Below are positions 53,499 through 62,346 of a stretch of DNA of 64,000 bases, piece by piece; the first letter of the stretch is position 1, and each line of letters opens with the position of its first letter. A program made the position numbers and the translations under genes. The notes beneath the pieces were generated by a model. That model made no database searches and was not told the origin of the DNA. It worked only from the letters and a program-made list of their open reading frames with translations. The DNA is from an uncultured Planctomycetaceae bacterium (GTDB lineage: Bacteria; Planctomycetota; Planctomycetia; Planctomycetales; Planctomycetaceae), in NCBI GenBank assembly GCA_943787265.1, contig CALSLT010000033.1:1-64000 (forward strand). Direction: 5' to 3'.

Positions 53499-55643
53499 AT
53501 GTCTAAAGTTAGAGTCGAACGAGAAATTGGTGGCCGTACCCTCAGCCTGACAACTGGCGAAATCGCCAAACAGGCTAGCGGATGTGTCATTGTTCAATAC
53601 GGCGAAACCACCATTCTGGTCGCCATTCAGACCGGTACTCCGCGTGCAGGAATTGACTTCTTCCCGTTGATGGTCGACTACCGCGAAAGGTTCGCGTCAG
53701 CTGGTAAATTCCCTGGCGGATTTCTGAAGCGAGAAGGTCGCCCAACGACGCGAGAAATTCTGACCTGCCGACTGACTGACCGTCCGATCCGTCCGCTCTT
53801 CCCGAAAGGCTACAACGACGAAGTTCAGATCATGAGCAACGTTCTGGCCTACGACGGCGAGAACGATCCGGACGTCCTGTCGATCAACGGTGCCAGCGCT
53901 GGTTTGATGATCTCACCGTGTCCGTTCCTGGGACCAATTGGTGCTGTTCGAGTCGCTCTCGTCGGTGAAGACCTGGTTCTGTTCCCGACGGCAGCCGAGC
54001 TGGCGGAAAGCAAGCTCGATCTGATCGTCTCTGGAAGCAAAGAATCGGTCCTGATGATCGAAGGTTTTGGCGATCAGTTGCCGGAAGACGTGATGGCAGA
54101 CGCCATCATGTTCGGGCACGAAGCGATTGCTGAACTGTGCGATATGCAACTTGAGCTTGCTGAAAAATGCGGAGTTGAGCCGCCAGTTGTCGAAGCTCCC
54201 GAAGTCAACCCGTTTGATTCGATCGTGCACGAACTTGCTTATGACCGTCTCAAGGAAAGTAAGACCGGCAAGCAGAAACAGGAACGCCATGCAGTCTCAG
54301 ATGAGATCAAGGCGGAACTGAAAGCTCAATTCTTCTCGGACGATGCGGAAGAAACCGAAGACGGCAAAACGCTCGCTCAGTTCAACAAAGCGTTCTACAA
54401 CGTTGGCAAGCAGGCCGTCCGCGATCTGCTGCTCGCTGGCGTTCGGCTCGACGGCCGAGCTCCTGGCGACTTGCGAGCTGTTGCGGGCGACGTCGGGATC
54501 ATTCCGCGAGTCCACGGTTCAGCACTCTTCACCCGCGGTGAAACTCAGTCGCTGGCAACGATTACTCTGGGAACAGCTCGTGACACTCAGCGAGTCGACG
54601 GACCAGTCGAAGAGTACGAAAAGCGATTCATGCTCGACTACAACTTCCCTTCGTACTCGGTTGGCGAATGTCGCCCGATTCGAGGACCAGGGCGTCGAGA
54701 AATCGGACACGGGATGCTGGCTGAGCGATCTGTCGCGCCGGTTCTGCCGAAAGATGACAAGTTCCCATACGTCATCCGAGCGATTTCGGACATCACCGAA
54801 TCAAACGGCTCCAGCTCGATGGCTTCGGTTTGCTCAACAACGCTCGCGTTGATGGACGCCGGTGTTCCGATCAACCAGCCAGTCGCTGGTATCTCGATCG
54901 GTCTGATTCAGGAAGGTGACAAGTTCAACCTTCTGACCGACATCCTGGGCGACGAAGACCACTATGGCGACATGGACTTCAAGATTGCTGGAACTGGAAA
55001 AGGTATCACCGGAATTCAGCTCGACCTGAAGATCGACGGGATCAGCGAAGAGATCATTCGAGCGACTCTTGAACAGGCCAAAGACGCCCGCCGAGAACTG
55101 CTACGAATTATGCTCAAAGCGATTTCTCGTCCGCGTCAGGAAATCTCGATGCACGCACCGAGACTTCTTCAGACGAAGATTGACCCGGAAAAAATCGGAA
55201 TGCTGATCGGACCTGGCGGAAAGACAATTCGGTCCCTTCAGGAAGAAACCGGAACTCAGATCGACATCCAGGAAACTGGCGTCGTGACGATCGCTTCGAC
55301 AGAAGCTGCCGGTGCTGAAGACTGCCTGGCTCGCATTGAAGCTATGACCGAAGACGTCAAAGTTGGCCGTATCTACAACGGCAAGGTCAGCTCCGTCAAA
55401 GACTTTGGAGCGTTCATCGAAATCGCTCCAGGCAAAGACGGGCTGTGTCACATCAGCGAATTGTCTGACGGTTTCGTTAAGAGCGTCGGTGACATCTGCA
55501 AAGTCGGCGACACGTTCGAAGTCAAAGTTATCGCCGTTGATGACCAGAACCGAGTCAAACTGTCTCGCAAAGCCGTTCTGGCTGAGCAGAACGCTGACGC
55601 GGAAGGCGACGATTCAGACGGAGACGACTCTGAAGAAGAGTAA
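53499..55643 (+). CDS. pnp: Polyribonucleotide nucleotidyltransferase
   Basis: A protein of about 714 residues that degrades RNA 3' to 5' with phosphate, as a trimer in the cytoplasm. Two RNase PH domains are visible: the first with GETTILVAIQTG and FPLMVDYRERFASAGKFPGG, the second with RLDGRAPGDLR and GSALFTRGETQSLATITLG. A KH domain (KIGMLIGPGGKTIRSLQEET, about 565) and an S1 domain (VKVGRIYNGKVSSVKDFGAF, about 620) follow. The acidic tail ends SEEE. The start ATG 53499 is set by homology (MSKVRVEREIGGR) and the upstream AAGGAAAG. It is followed by a strong terminator. Confidence 0.98.
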   Translation: MSKVRVEREIGGRTLSLTTGEIAKQASGCVIVQYGETTILVAIQTGTPRAGIDFFPLMVDYRERFASAGKFPGGFLKREGRPTTREILTCRLTDRPIRPLFPKGYNDEVQIMSNVLAYDGENDPDVLSINGASAGLMISPCPFLGPIGAVRVALVGEDLVLFPTAAELAESKLDLIVSGSKESVLMIEGFGDQLPEDVMADAIMFGHEAIAELCDMQLELAEKCGVEPPVVEAPEVNPFDSIVHELAYDRLKESKTGKQKQERHAVSDEIKAELKAQFFSDDAEETEDGKTLAQFNKAFYNVGKQAVRDLLLAGVRLDGRAPGDLRAVAGDVGIIPRVHGSALFTRGETQSLATITLGTARDTQRVDGPVEEYEKRFMLDYNFPSYSVGECRPIRGPGRREIGHGMLAERSVAPVLPKDDKFPYVIRAISDITESNGSSSMASVCSTTLALMDAGVPINQPVAGISIGLIQEGDKFNLLTDILGDEDHYGDMDFKIAGTGKGITGIQLDLKIDGISEEIIRATLEQAKDARRELLRIMLKAISRPRQEISMHAPRLLQTKIDPEKIGMLIGPGGKTIRSLQEETGTQIDIQETGVVTIASTEAAGAEDCLARIEAMTEDVKVGRIYNGKVSSVKDFGAFIEIAPGKDGLCHISELSDGFVKSVGDICKVGDTFEVKVIAVDDQNRVKLSRKAVLAEQNADAEGDDSDGDDSEEE

Positions 55644-55702
55644 GCAGAAAGTTGGCTGGATGAAGCTTGAACTTCAGCAAGCCAACGAACCGCGATAATT
55701 GC

Positions 55703-55735
55703 AAAAGGGCGAGCAGAAATGCTCGCCCTTTTCTA
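55703..55735 (+). terminator. Intrinsic terminator of pnp
   Basis: AAAAGGGCGAGCA (55703-55715) and TGCTCGCCCTTTT (55720-55732) pair perfectly around GAAA. It lies 60 bases after the pnp stop. Confidence 0.92.
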
Positions 55736-55762
55736 TTGCTCAGTATCTTGCTTCAAGTTTTT

Positions 55763-55815
55763 GAACCACGATATGGACACGAATTTCATCCGTCATTAGT
55801 GTCTATTGGTGGTTT
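55763..55815. repeat. Degenerate hairpin repeat of the ACCACGAATGGACACGAAT type
   Basis: The left arm ACCACGATATGGACACGAAT (from 55765) and a right arm near 55795-55815 (ATTAGTGTCTATTGGTGG) are imperfect reverse complements around a 10-base loop. It lies between the pnp terminator and the end of the groES-like gene. Confidence 0.7.
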
Positions 55816-55828
55816 CTTTGCCAGAGGA

Positions 55829-56182
55829 TCAAAAATCGTCGCGTTCGTCGGCGTCGTCCAATGAGTCGACGCTGGCTTCGGAGCGGGCACTGCGGCGGAA
55901 GACGGCGACGACGTCGTCGATTTCTACGACGAAGAGGACGTTGTCGGATTCCAGATCGACGGGAATTGCATTCTTCGGGTGGAATAGGACCTTGTCGTAT
56001 TTTCGAACGGGGAAGTCTTCATCGTTGGCGATCTGAGCGCTGATCTCGACGACTCGGCCGGTGATGGTTGGGATCTCGGCCTGGTCGGGAAGGACAATGC
56101 CTCCTTTGGTCGTATTTCGGGCTTCGTCTTTCCGGATCAGGATCCGGCTTCCTAATGGTTCAACAAATTCCTGAATGCTCAT
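55829..56182 (-). CDS. GroES-like co-chaperonin
   Basis: A protein of about 117 residues of the Cpn10 family: EFVEPLGSRILIRKDEARN, the mobile loop TKGGIVLPDQAE, and the domed barrel PVRKYDKVLFHPKNAIPVDL. It should cap a GroEL complex and help protein folding in the cytoplasm. The Glu/Asp-rich tail (about 105-117) extends it beyond a standard 95-residue GroES. No groEL gene is next to it, so it may be an extra paralogue. The start 56182 (MSIQEF) is preferred over 56212. Confidence 0.9.
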   Translation of the reverse strand: MSIQEFVEPLGSRILIRKDEARNTTKGGIVLPDQAEIPTITGRVVEISAQIANDEDFPVRKYDKVLFHPKNAIPVDLESDNVLFVVEIDDVVAVFRRSARSEASVDSLDDADERDDF

Positions 56183-56353
56183 GGTTTCTCTGGGGCACAA
56201 GTGTTGAATCAATTGTTGCAGAACGAGCGTCCGGCCCGTTTCCGTGGGTGGCGAATATCGTAGCCCACGAGTTTGGCCTTGGCTAATGCAGAGTTCTGGT
56301 CGTCGGTTTGCCGTTTGAATTTTGCATGGCGTTACCCGGGCCCTTGATCGTTC

Positions 56354-57169
56354 TTAAGCGGTGGCTGTTGCTCGGGCGACCATGCCGGCAAGATAGGCTG
56401 CTTTGAAGCCGGCGTCGATGTTTACGACGGCGACGTTCGAAGCGCAGCTGTTGAGCATTGAGAGGAGTGCGGAAACGCCTCCGAAGTTCGCGCCGTAGCC
56501 GACGCTGGTTGGGACCGCGAAAACGGGAGTGCTCACGTGGCCGGCGACGACGGACGGAAGTGCTCCTTCCATGCCGGCTACCACGACGATGGAGTCTGCC
56601 TGGCGAAGTTGTTCGACTCTACTTAGTAGTCTTTGCGGGCCGGCGACGCCGACGTCGACGATTAGATCGACCTCGCAGTTCATCCACCGGATTGTTTCGG
56701 CGGCTTCTTCAGCCACTGAGAGATCGCTGGTTCCAGCACTGACCACGGCGACCCGTCCCTGCGGCTTCTGGTTTTCGGGAGAAATCCTCAAAGTCCTGGC
56801 AGTTTTGTTAAAGACGACACGAGGGAATTGTTTCTGGACTGCGGCGGCTTGCTCGTCGTTAACTAACGTTGCGAGGCATGCCTGGCCCGCAGCGGTTAAT
56901 GCTTCGAAGACTCCGACGATTGCCTCCGGAGTCTTGCCTCGGCCGTAGACGACTTCCGGGAATCCGCAGCGTTCGGCTCGGCCGAGATCCACGCAAGCTT
57001 CGGGGGTGAGGGCGGTCTTGCTGGCGGATGAGGGACTTTGTTCTGAAGCGGAGGGATGTCCGACATGAGATTGTGAGCGAGCCAGTTGGTCGACCACGTC
57101 TGTCAGAGATGACGAGCCGTTGAGCAGTTGATTGAGTGTCGATTCAAGCTGTTCTCGTTCCACGGTCAT
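56354..57169 (-). CDS. larB: LarB-type pyridinium-3,5-biscarboxylic acid mononucleotide synthase
   Basis: A 271-residue member of the LarB/PurE-like family. LarB carboxylates nicotinic acid adenine dinucleotide at the first step of the nickel-pincer cofactor. Motifs are RAERCGFPEVVYGRGKTPE, VVSAGTSDLSVAEEAAE, VDVGVAGPQRLL, VVAGMEGALPSVVAGHV and VPTSVGYGANFGGVSALLSM. No larC, larE or lactate racemase gene is in the window. The name rests on these motifs; older annotations call the family an AIR-carboxylase-like protein. Confidence 0.92.
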   Translation of the reverse strand: MTVEREQLESTLNQLLNGSSSLTDVVDQLARSQSHVGHPSASEQSPSSASKTALTPEACVDLGRAERCGFPEVVYGRGKTPEAIVGVFEALTAAGQACLATLVNDEQAAAVQKQFPRVVFNKTARTLRISPENQKPQGRVAVVSAGTSDLSVAEEAAETIRWMNCEVDLIVDVGVAGPQRLLSRVEQLRQADSIVVVAGMEGALPSVVAGHVSTPVFAVPTSVGYGANFGGVSALLSMLNSCASNVAVVNIDAGFKAAYLAGMVARATATA

Positions 57170-58169
57170 GCTTCCTGTTGTCAGTTTTGTAACTGTCAGA
57201 CTCGAGACTTCGGTTGTCTGACGCGAGTCTGTAATGGTTGCGATCGGTCTTTCATGACAAACCTGCGCGGCATGACATCTTCGTCATGACCACGATGGCC
57301 GAATATCCGGAATAATCGTTACACGCAGCCCAGACCTTCTCAATTCACAAACCCGCAGACGTTTTGTCGCCGGTCAAAGGCGAACAATACGAAATACTGG
57401 ATAGAGGGCTGGTTGTTCCAATCGCAACGGTTCGTGCAGTGGCTATGCCTGCAACGAGCCCGGATGGAGCGATTGTAGCGATGTTTTCTGTTTATCGAGG
57501 CTTCTGGTCTGGTACTGGCAAATCTCCTGGCGAGCCGGTCTGAAGCTTCGATCCTGATTCTGACCTTGACACTGACTTAATCATTCTAAAGTCATCGGCC
57601 GGTAAGGGCCGAAAGTAAGGTCAGATGGTCGGCGACTGATCAGTCCCGTCCTGCAACTTGGAGGGAGCAGGACGAAACTGCCAGACAATGGCCATTTCGG
57701 GATTGGCAGCAGGGAGAGCTGCTCGACAGAACATCGATGCAATGGCGATTGGCATCCGTTTCTGTCGCCCGTCGTCAATGACGAGCGGTTTGTCAAAAGA
57801 GATATCTCAATCGAGACATCTTTCGAGGCACGTCGGTCGGAAGCGACACCTGAGAAGCGAGTCGACAAAGACTTCACAACAGGAAGTCTGGGTCGAGACT
57901 TTTCGGGGCGACCCTGGAAAATGAGTTTCCTCGAGGAAGAGAAGCGGAGAAACGAAAGTCCTCAGTTTTGTGTTGCCGACGTAAGGCAGGTGAGGAATCG
58001 ATGGGAGATATCGATTGTTCACCCGGTAACTGGAGACAAACCCCGACCCAACACCAACGGTGGCTCTCAGGAAGGACCCAGCGGCTTAAGAGAGCCAGCC
58101 ATCGTAGGGGGGTGTAGAATTTCGCGTGAGACCGATCTTCTGCATAGTAAAGTGAAACTGGAGCCCGCG
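57170..58169. other. 1-kb non-coding stretch ahead of the HTH-receiver regulator
   Basis: No gene is convincing in these 1,000 bases. A TTGACA hexamer lies at 57566-57571, but no -10 box sits at normal spacing. Predicted hairpins include TCGGCC/GGCCGA (about 57595-57612), GTCCTGC/GCAGGAC (about 57648-57672) and TGGCTCTC/GAGAGCCA (about 58060-58103). The right part may be a long, structured 5' leader of the regulator at 58170. A frame open from 57921 into the regulator exists, but its residues are not protein-like before ATG 58170. Confidence 0.45.
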
Positions 58170-58742
58170 ATGAAGACGATCTTCACTACTGGACAGGTAG
58201 CTAAGATCTGCAAAGTTGCACCACGAACGGTCAGCAAATGGTTTGATTCGGGACGCCTTCGTGGCTACCGAATTCCTGGTTCCCAGGACCGTCGGATCCC
58301 GCGAGAGCATTTGATCCGATTCCTGAAAGAACACGGAATGCCACTTGGTGAACTTGAAGACGAAGCAATGGGTAAAATCCTGCTCGTCGGTGCAGAACCT
58401 GTGATCAAGTCTAGCCTGAATGAGATGATCACGCCTGAAGACTTCAAAATCGAATACGCCCAAAGCGGATTCGAGGCTGGAATTCAGGCCGAATCGTTGC
58501 ACCCGGATTGCGTTGTCGTTGACTTCGCCATGGGACGTAACGATGCGTTGCTGATCGCTCAGAACCTTCGCCGCAATCCTGAGTACGCCGAAACTGTACT
58601 GATCGGTTTGCTTAGCGACGAAGACAATGCAGCCGGTTTCGACCGGACTATCTTTAATGAGACCTTCCGTAAACCGTTCGACTCAGCTCTGCTTGCAGAA
58701 CGAATTCGAACGCTTGTCGGTCGTAAGAAGCAGTTCGCCTGA
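58170..58742 (+). CDS. HTH (excisionase/MerR-like) plus receiver-like regulator
   Basis: A protein of about 190 residues. Residues 1-60 form a MerR/excisionase-type helix-turn-helix (TTGQVAKICKVAPRTVSKWF, GRLRGYRIPGSQDRRIPREH). Residues 70-185 resemble a response-regulator receiver: KILLVGAEPVIKSSLNEMIT, the presumed phospho-Asp in DCVVVDFAMG, and Lys in FRKPFD. The first acidic pair is reduced to GAE, so phosphorylation is doubtful. It probably binds DNA through the N-terminal domain. The start ATG 58170 is preferred, with GGAG about 8 bases upstream. A long non-coding leader precedes it and a terminator follows. Confidence 0.82.
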   Translation: MKTIFTTGQVAKICKVAPRTVSKWFDSGRLRGYRIPGSQDRRIPREHLIRFLKEHGMPLGELEDEAMGKILLVGAEPVIKSSLNEMITPEDFKIEYAQSGFEAGIQAESLHPDCVVVDFAMGRNDALLIAQNLRRNPEYAETVLIGLLSDEDNAAGFDRTIFNETFRKPFDSALLAERIRTLVGRKKQFA

Positions 58743-58853
58743 TCAAAAGCAGGTCGGGAGTCATTCGCCAGGGGAAGCTCATGACCGACGTGGCAAGGAA
58801 GTCACACAGGACTTAGGTCCTGAAGATCAGTGCGGATATCAGAGTAATCAGTG

Positions 58854-58886
58854 AAGCCCGATCAGACTTAGTCTGGTCGGGCTTTC
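58854..58886 (+). terminator. Intrinsic terminator of the HTH-receiver gene
   Basis: AAGCCCGATCAGAC (58854-58867) and a right arm TCTGGTCGGGCTTT pair around a short loop, followed by CTTT. A separate palindrome AGGACTTAGGTCCT (58808-58821) lies between the stop and the terminator. Confidence 0.85.
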
Positions 58887-58961
58887 TTTATGCGCACGCT
58901 GAACGGCGAGACAAAGAACGCTACTTCTTCCGTCACGAGTCCCGAGTGCGAGTTTTTGAAT

Positions 58962-59029
58962 CTCGCACGAAGGCACAATGACACGAAGAATTGGACGACC
59001 AGCTTTGTGCCTTCGTGTCTTTGTGCGAG
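58962..59029. repeat. Inverted GCACGAAGGCAC-type repeat
   Basis: The left arm CTCGCACGAAGGCACAATG (58962-58980) with GACACGAAG and the right arm (59003-59029) ending TTTGTGCGAG form an imperfect hairpin around 14 bases. It lies upstream of the DUF1501 gene. The string is related in style to the repeats at 17022 and 35687 but differs in sequence. Confidence 0.75.
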
Positions 59030-59209
59030 TATGCTCAGTCTGGTTGCGGATATGCCGTTTCGAGACAGTTCATTATCGGACAACGTACGGACTGCGAGGT
59101 TCGTTCACTCGGCATTCCCCTTGATCGATTATGAATAGCGGTCAGACTGAATTGCTGCGAGTCTGCCGGACGAACCGGCGAGAGACCAGTCTTCCGGCGA
59201 GGTGCTGCG

Positions 59210-61330
59210 GTGTTCTCTATCCTTAACAAAGGAACGCAACTTTGCGACGGGATTTCGCGTCGTGAATTGATGCGGGTTGGCTCGCTGACGCTGGGCGGAC
59301 TTTCACTTTCGCAGTTACTTGCGGCAAAGGAACTCGCACAGCCGGCTCCTGTTTCTGACAAGGCATTCGGGCGAGCGAAGAACGTGATCTTCCTCTATCT
59401 GGCCGGAGGACCACCACAGCACGAGACGTTCGATCCAAAACCGAACGCTCCAGACGGCATCCGAGGCCCGTTTAAACCGATCAGCACGAACGTTCCAGGA
59501 ATCCAGTTCTGCGAACTGTTGCCTCGCACGGCGGCGATGAGCGACAAGCTGGCGATCTGCCGATCGATGGCCACGAACGACAACGTGCACTCGTCGAGCG
59601 GTGCCTGGGTTCTCACCGGCTACAAGTACCGAGGCCCGAACGCGCGAACGATTCAGCCGACTGACTGGCCCTACGTTGGCTCCGTAGTCAAACAACTAAA
59701 GCCAAGCGAGATGTTGCCAGCATTGACCTCCGTCTGGCTACCAGACGTTATGCGGCTCAACGAGAACGTTACCCCTTCCGGTCAGACGGCGGGCTTTCTC
59801 GGGCCACAATGGAACCCCGAAGTCTTCGTGGGCGATCCCGCCGAACCGACTTACGAAATCGAAAGCCTTCGAGAAACAGACATCACTCCGGTGCAACTTG
59901 GGCGGCGCCAGTTGCTGTTGTCGCAACTTGAAGATCGATTCCGGCGTCTCGATGGCTCATTTAAAACGTACGACTCGTTCCAGCAGCAAGCCTTCGACTT
60001 GTTGACGTCGGGAAAAGCTCGGCAGGCATTCGACATTGCTAAGGAACCTGACGCGGTCCGCGATCGCTACGGTCGAAACCGCTGGGGGCAAAGTGTGCTT
60101 TTGGCTCGGCGGCTGGTCGAAGCGGGAGTCCGACTGGTGCACGTTCACTGGCCACGCGAACCCGGCGACAATGCTTCTGATAATCCTTTATGGGATACTC
60201 ATGCCCAAAACGCCGACCGAGTCGAAGATGTTCTGTGTCCAATGTTCGACGTTGGCTTTTCTGCATTGATCGAGGACCTCGATCAGCGAGGCCTGCTCGA
60301 TGAAACGCTCGTCGTCACGATCGGCGAGTTCGGCCGCACGCCCAAGATCAACGCCAAGGGCGGTCGAGATCACTGGGGTTCAGTCTTCAGTTTCGCGATG
60401 GCCGGAGCCGGAATCAGCGGTGGGCAGGTCTACGGTTCAAGTGATAAGAACGGTGGCTTTCCTGCCAGCAACCGAGTTCAGCCAGGCGACCTGACAGCAA
60501 CGATGTTCCACCTGCTCGGAGTCCCTCACCAGGGACACTTCATTGACGCCCAGGATCGTCCTCATCGACTGACGGGCGGCGAACCCCTCTGGACAATGCT
60601 CGGGAGCGAACCGGCGACCAGCCTCCGAGTGCCCTCAACTGGAGACATCGCCCGCGTCCCACCGTTTGATCCGACGCGATACCTCGTCCATACCGACTTC
60701 GCGGAAAAGGAACCGTTAAAGCCAATCACGGAGCCATCAAGACCAAAAGGCTGGCGAGCGAGTCCGTTGAATTCGTTGCATGGGAATGTTCTTGGCGCGT
60801 CGGTACTTCGAGATCTTGATCAACAAACCGCCGCACTTGGATTCAATCTGGCGGATGGGACGCCGCTCGAAATCGCACAGAACTCAAAAGCGTACATCGC
60901 CCAGGAGGTCCGTAGCCCGTATCCAGGTTCGTACGTTTTCCGAGTCCGACTGCGAGTAGAGGCGTCTTCGCCCGAGTTCTTCGAAAACACGTTCCGTTCC
61001 AACTTCACGTGCCGACTCGTCTTTTTCCAGTTCAACGCTCAGACGAAACACGTCAATGAGTCTCGCGAACTTGCTTCAACAACCGTCGACTTGAAACTTG
61101 CCAACGCCAACTCAGACGAGTGGCAAACCGCTGAGCTGTCAAAGAGCTTCGTAAATCCAAACCCCGGCTCAAATTTCTCGTTTGGCGCCGGCATGGGCGT
61201 CTCGATCCAGCTAATCAAATCGAGCGGCGGCACACTCAAGGTTCCAGCCAGCGACCGAGTATTAGTCCGAGTTGCCGACGTTGATCTCGATTTCCTTGGA
61301 AAGGCAGTCAACGACAAGATCAAAGTCTGA
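59210..61330 (+). CDS. DUF1501 protein with a C-terminal extension
   Basis: A 706-residue protein. A twin-arginine signal opens it (ISRRELMRVGSLTLGGLSLS). The DUF1501 (sulfatase-superfamily-like) domain runs about 50-450: KNVIFLYLAGGPPQHETFDP, CRSMATNDNVHSSSGAWVLT, VTIGEFGRTPKINAKGGRDHWGS-type motif split as TIGEFGRTPKINAKG and RDHWGSVFSFAMAGAG. The last 200 residues, absent from most DUF1501 proteins, look like a beta-sandwich. It should be exported; the function is unknown. Usually these genes follow a DUF1549/DUF1553 gene, which here is far away. The start is GTG 59210. Confidence 0.92.
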   Translation: MFSILNKGTQLCDGISRRELMRVGSLTLGGLSLSQLLAAKELAQPAPVSDKAFGRAKNVIFLYLAGGPPQHETFDPKPNAPDGIRGPFKPISTNVPGIQFCELLPRTAAMSDKLAICRSMATNDNVHSSSGAWVLTGYKYRGPNARTIQPTDWPYVGSVVKQLKPSEMLPALTSVWLPDVMRLNENVTPSGQTAGFLGPQWNPEVFVGDPAEPTYEIESLRETDITPVQLGRRQLLLSQLEDRFRRLDGSFKTYDSFQQQAFDLLTSGKARQAFDIAKEPDAVRDRYGRNRWGQSVLLARRLVEAGVRLVHVHWPREPGDNASDNPLWDTHAQNADRVEDVLCPMFDVGFSALIEDLDQRGLLDETLVVTIGEFGRTPKINAKGGRDHWGSVFSFAMAGAGISGGQVYGSSDKNGGFPASNRVQPGDLTATMFHLLGVPHQGHFIDAQDRPHRLTGGEPLWTMLGSEPATSLRVPSTGDIARVPPFDPTRYLVHTDFAEKEPLKPITEPSRPKGWRASPLNSLHGNVLGASVLRDLDQQTAALGFNLADGTPLEIAQNSKAYIAQEVRSPYPGSYVFRVRLRVEASSPEFFENTFRSNFTCRLVFFQFNAQTKHVNESRELASTTVDLKLANANSDEWQTAELSKSFVNPNPGSNFSFGAGMGVSIQLIKSSGGTLKVPASDRVLVRVADVDLDFLGKAVNDKIKV

Positions 61331-61351
61331 CGTCGTTCCCGCAGCTTCCGA

Positions 61352-62197
61352 TTATCGCGGATTCGATTCTGAGAGCTTCTTCAAAGTTGCAAGCAGCTTT
61401 CGCGGATCGTCTGACGAAAGTGAATCCGGCTGATGAATGAGTAGCTGCCGGGTTTCGTCCAGTTTGCCTTTTGTGCCGTTGAGGTGAAGTCCCTTGCCGG
61501 TGGCCCGGACACGCTTGACCGGGCTGTCTCCATCTTCGAGCCACCTTGGCCACAGCCGAATGACGTCAGCTCCGGCTTTGGCAAGATCCTCGATCGCATC
61601 CACGGACGGGATCAGTGCAAGCTGCCGAGCTTTCGGCAGCAGCTTCCGAAAGCGTTCTGCTTGAGCGATGCTGCGGACGCCGACGATCGTCCGTGTCGGA
61701 TCGCCATGTTTGCGAATGATGCCGACGACCTTTCGGTCATAGTCATCGCCTTGTTCTTTTAGATCGAGCAGCAGATCGATCTTGCCCTTGCATTCACGAG
61801 CCGACTCAATCAGCGATGGAATCCGTTCGTCCTTAAACTTCGCGTCGAACCATGAACCGGCATCAAGTTTCTGGAGCTCAGCCAGCGTCAAGGCCGACGC
61901 CTGGCCCGTTCCATTTGTTGTGCGATTCAGAGTGGCATCATGCAGAATGAATAATTGACCATCTCGGCTGGTGCGGACATCAACTTCAACTGCCGTTGCC
62001 CCGACTTTAATCGCGCGTCGAATTGCCGAAAGTGTGCACTCAGGCCGCTCAGCACTCGCTCCGCGGTGAGCGATTATCTGCGAAACGTTGGCTGCGGCCT
62101 TTCGAACCGCGGTGTCAACGGCCTGCGTCTGACCCTGCACGGCCATCGGTGCGGCGGCCAGTAGTATTCCGAGAGTGACGCAATAAATCTGTCTCAT
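61352..62197 (-). CDS. Secreted glycerophosphodiester phosphodiesterase
   Basis: A 281-residue enzyme of the GDPD family that splits glycerophosphodiesters into an alcohol and glycerol 3-phosphate. A signal peptide (about 5-22) precedes the barrel. Active-site marks are IAHRGASAERPECT (His-Arg, then Glu), EVDVRTSRDGQLFILHDATL (metal Glu/Asp and catalytic His) and LLLDLKEQGDD. It therefore acts in the periplasm. It converges with the DUF1501 gene and has its own promoter to the right. Confidence 0.93.
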   Translation of the reverse strand: MRQIYCVTLGILLAAAPMAVQGQTQAVDTAVRKAAANVSQIIAHRGASAERPECTLSAIRRAIKVGATAVEVDVRTSRDGQLFILHDATLNRTTNGTGQASALTLAELQKLDAGSWFDAKFKDERIPSLIESARECKGKIDLLLDLKEQGDDYDRKVVGIIRKHGDPTRTIVGVRSIAQAERFRKLLPKARQLALIPSVDAIEDLAKAGADVIRLWPRWLEDGDSPVKRVRATGKGLHLNGTKGKLDETRQLLIHQPDSLSSDDPRKLLATLKKLSESNPR

Positions 62198-62346
62198 TGA
62201 TTGACCTCAGGTTTGAATCAGCGTCGGGCTGCAAGCTCCGACATTCTGATTTAACCACGGTCTGTGGCCAACTCTATCGGATCATCCACTCTGGCAGAGT
62301 CACAGAATTGGCCGCGTAGTCCGAAGTTCCGCCCCAACGAGCAACT

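Noticed and set aside
57595..57675. Possible structural RNA (RNase P or similar) because of clustered hairpins
   Set aside because: None of the universally conserved RNase P, tmRNA or SRP RNA motifs could be found.
57581..57877. 98-codon minus-strand frame in the 1-kb spacer
   Set aside because: Ser/Arg-rich, no ribosome site, no recognisable domain.
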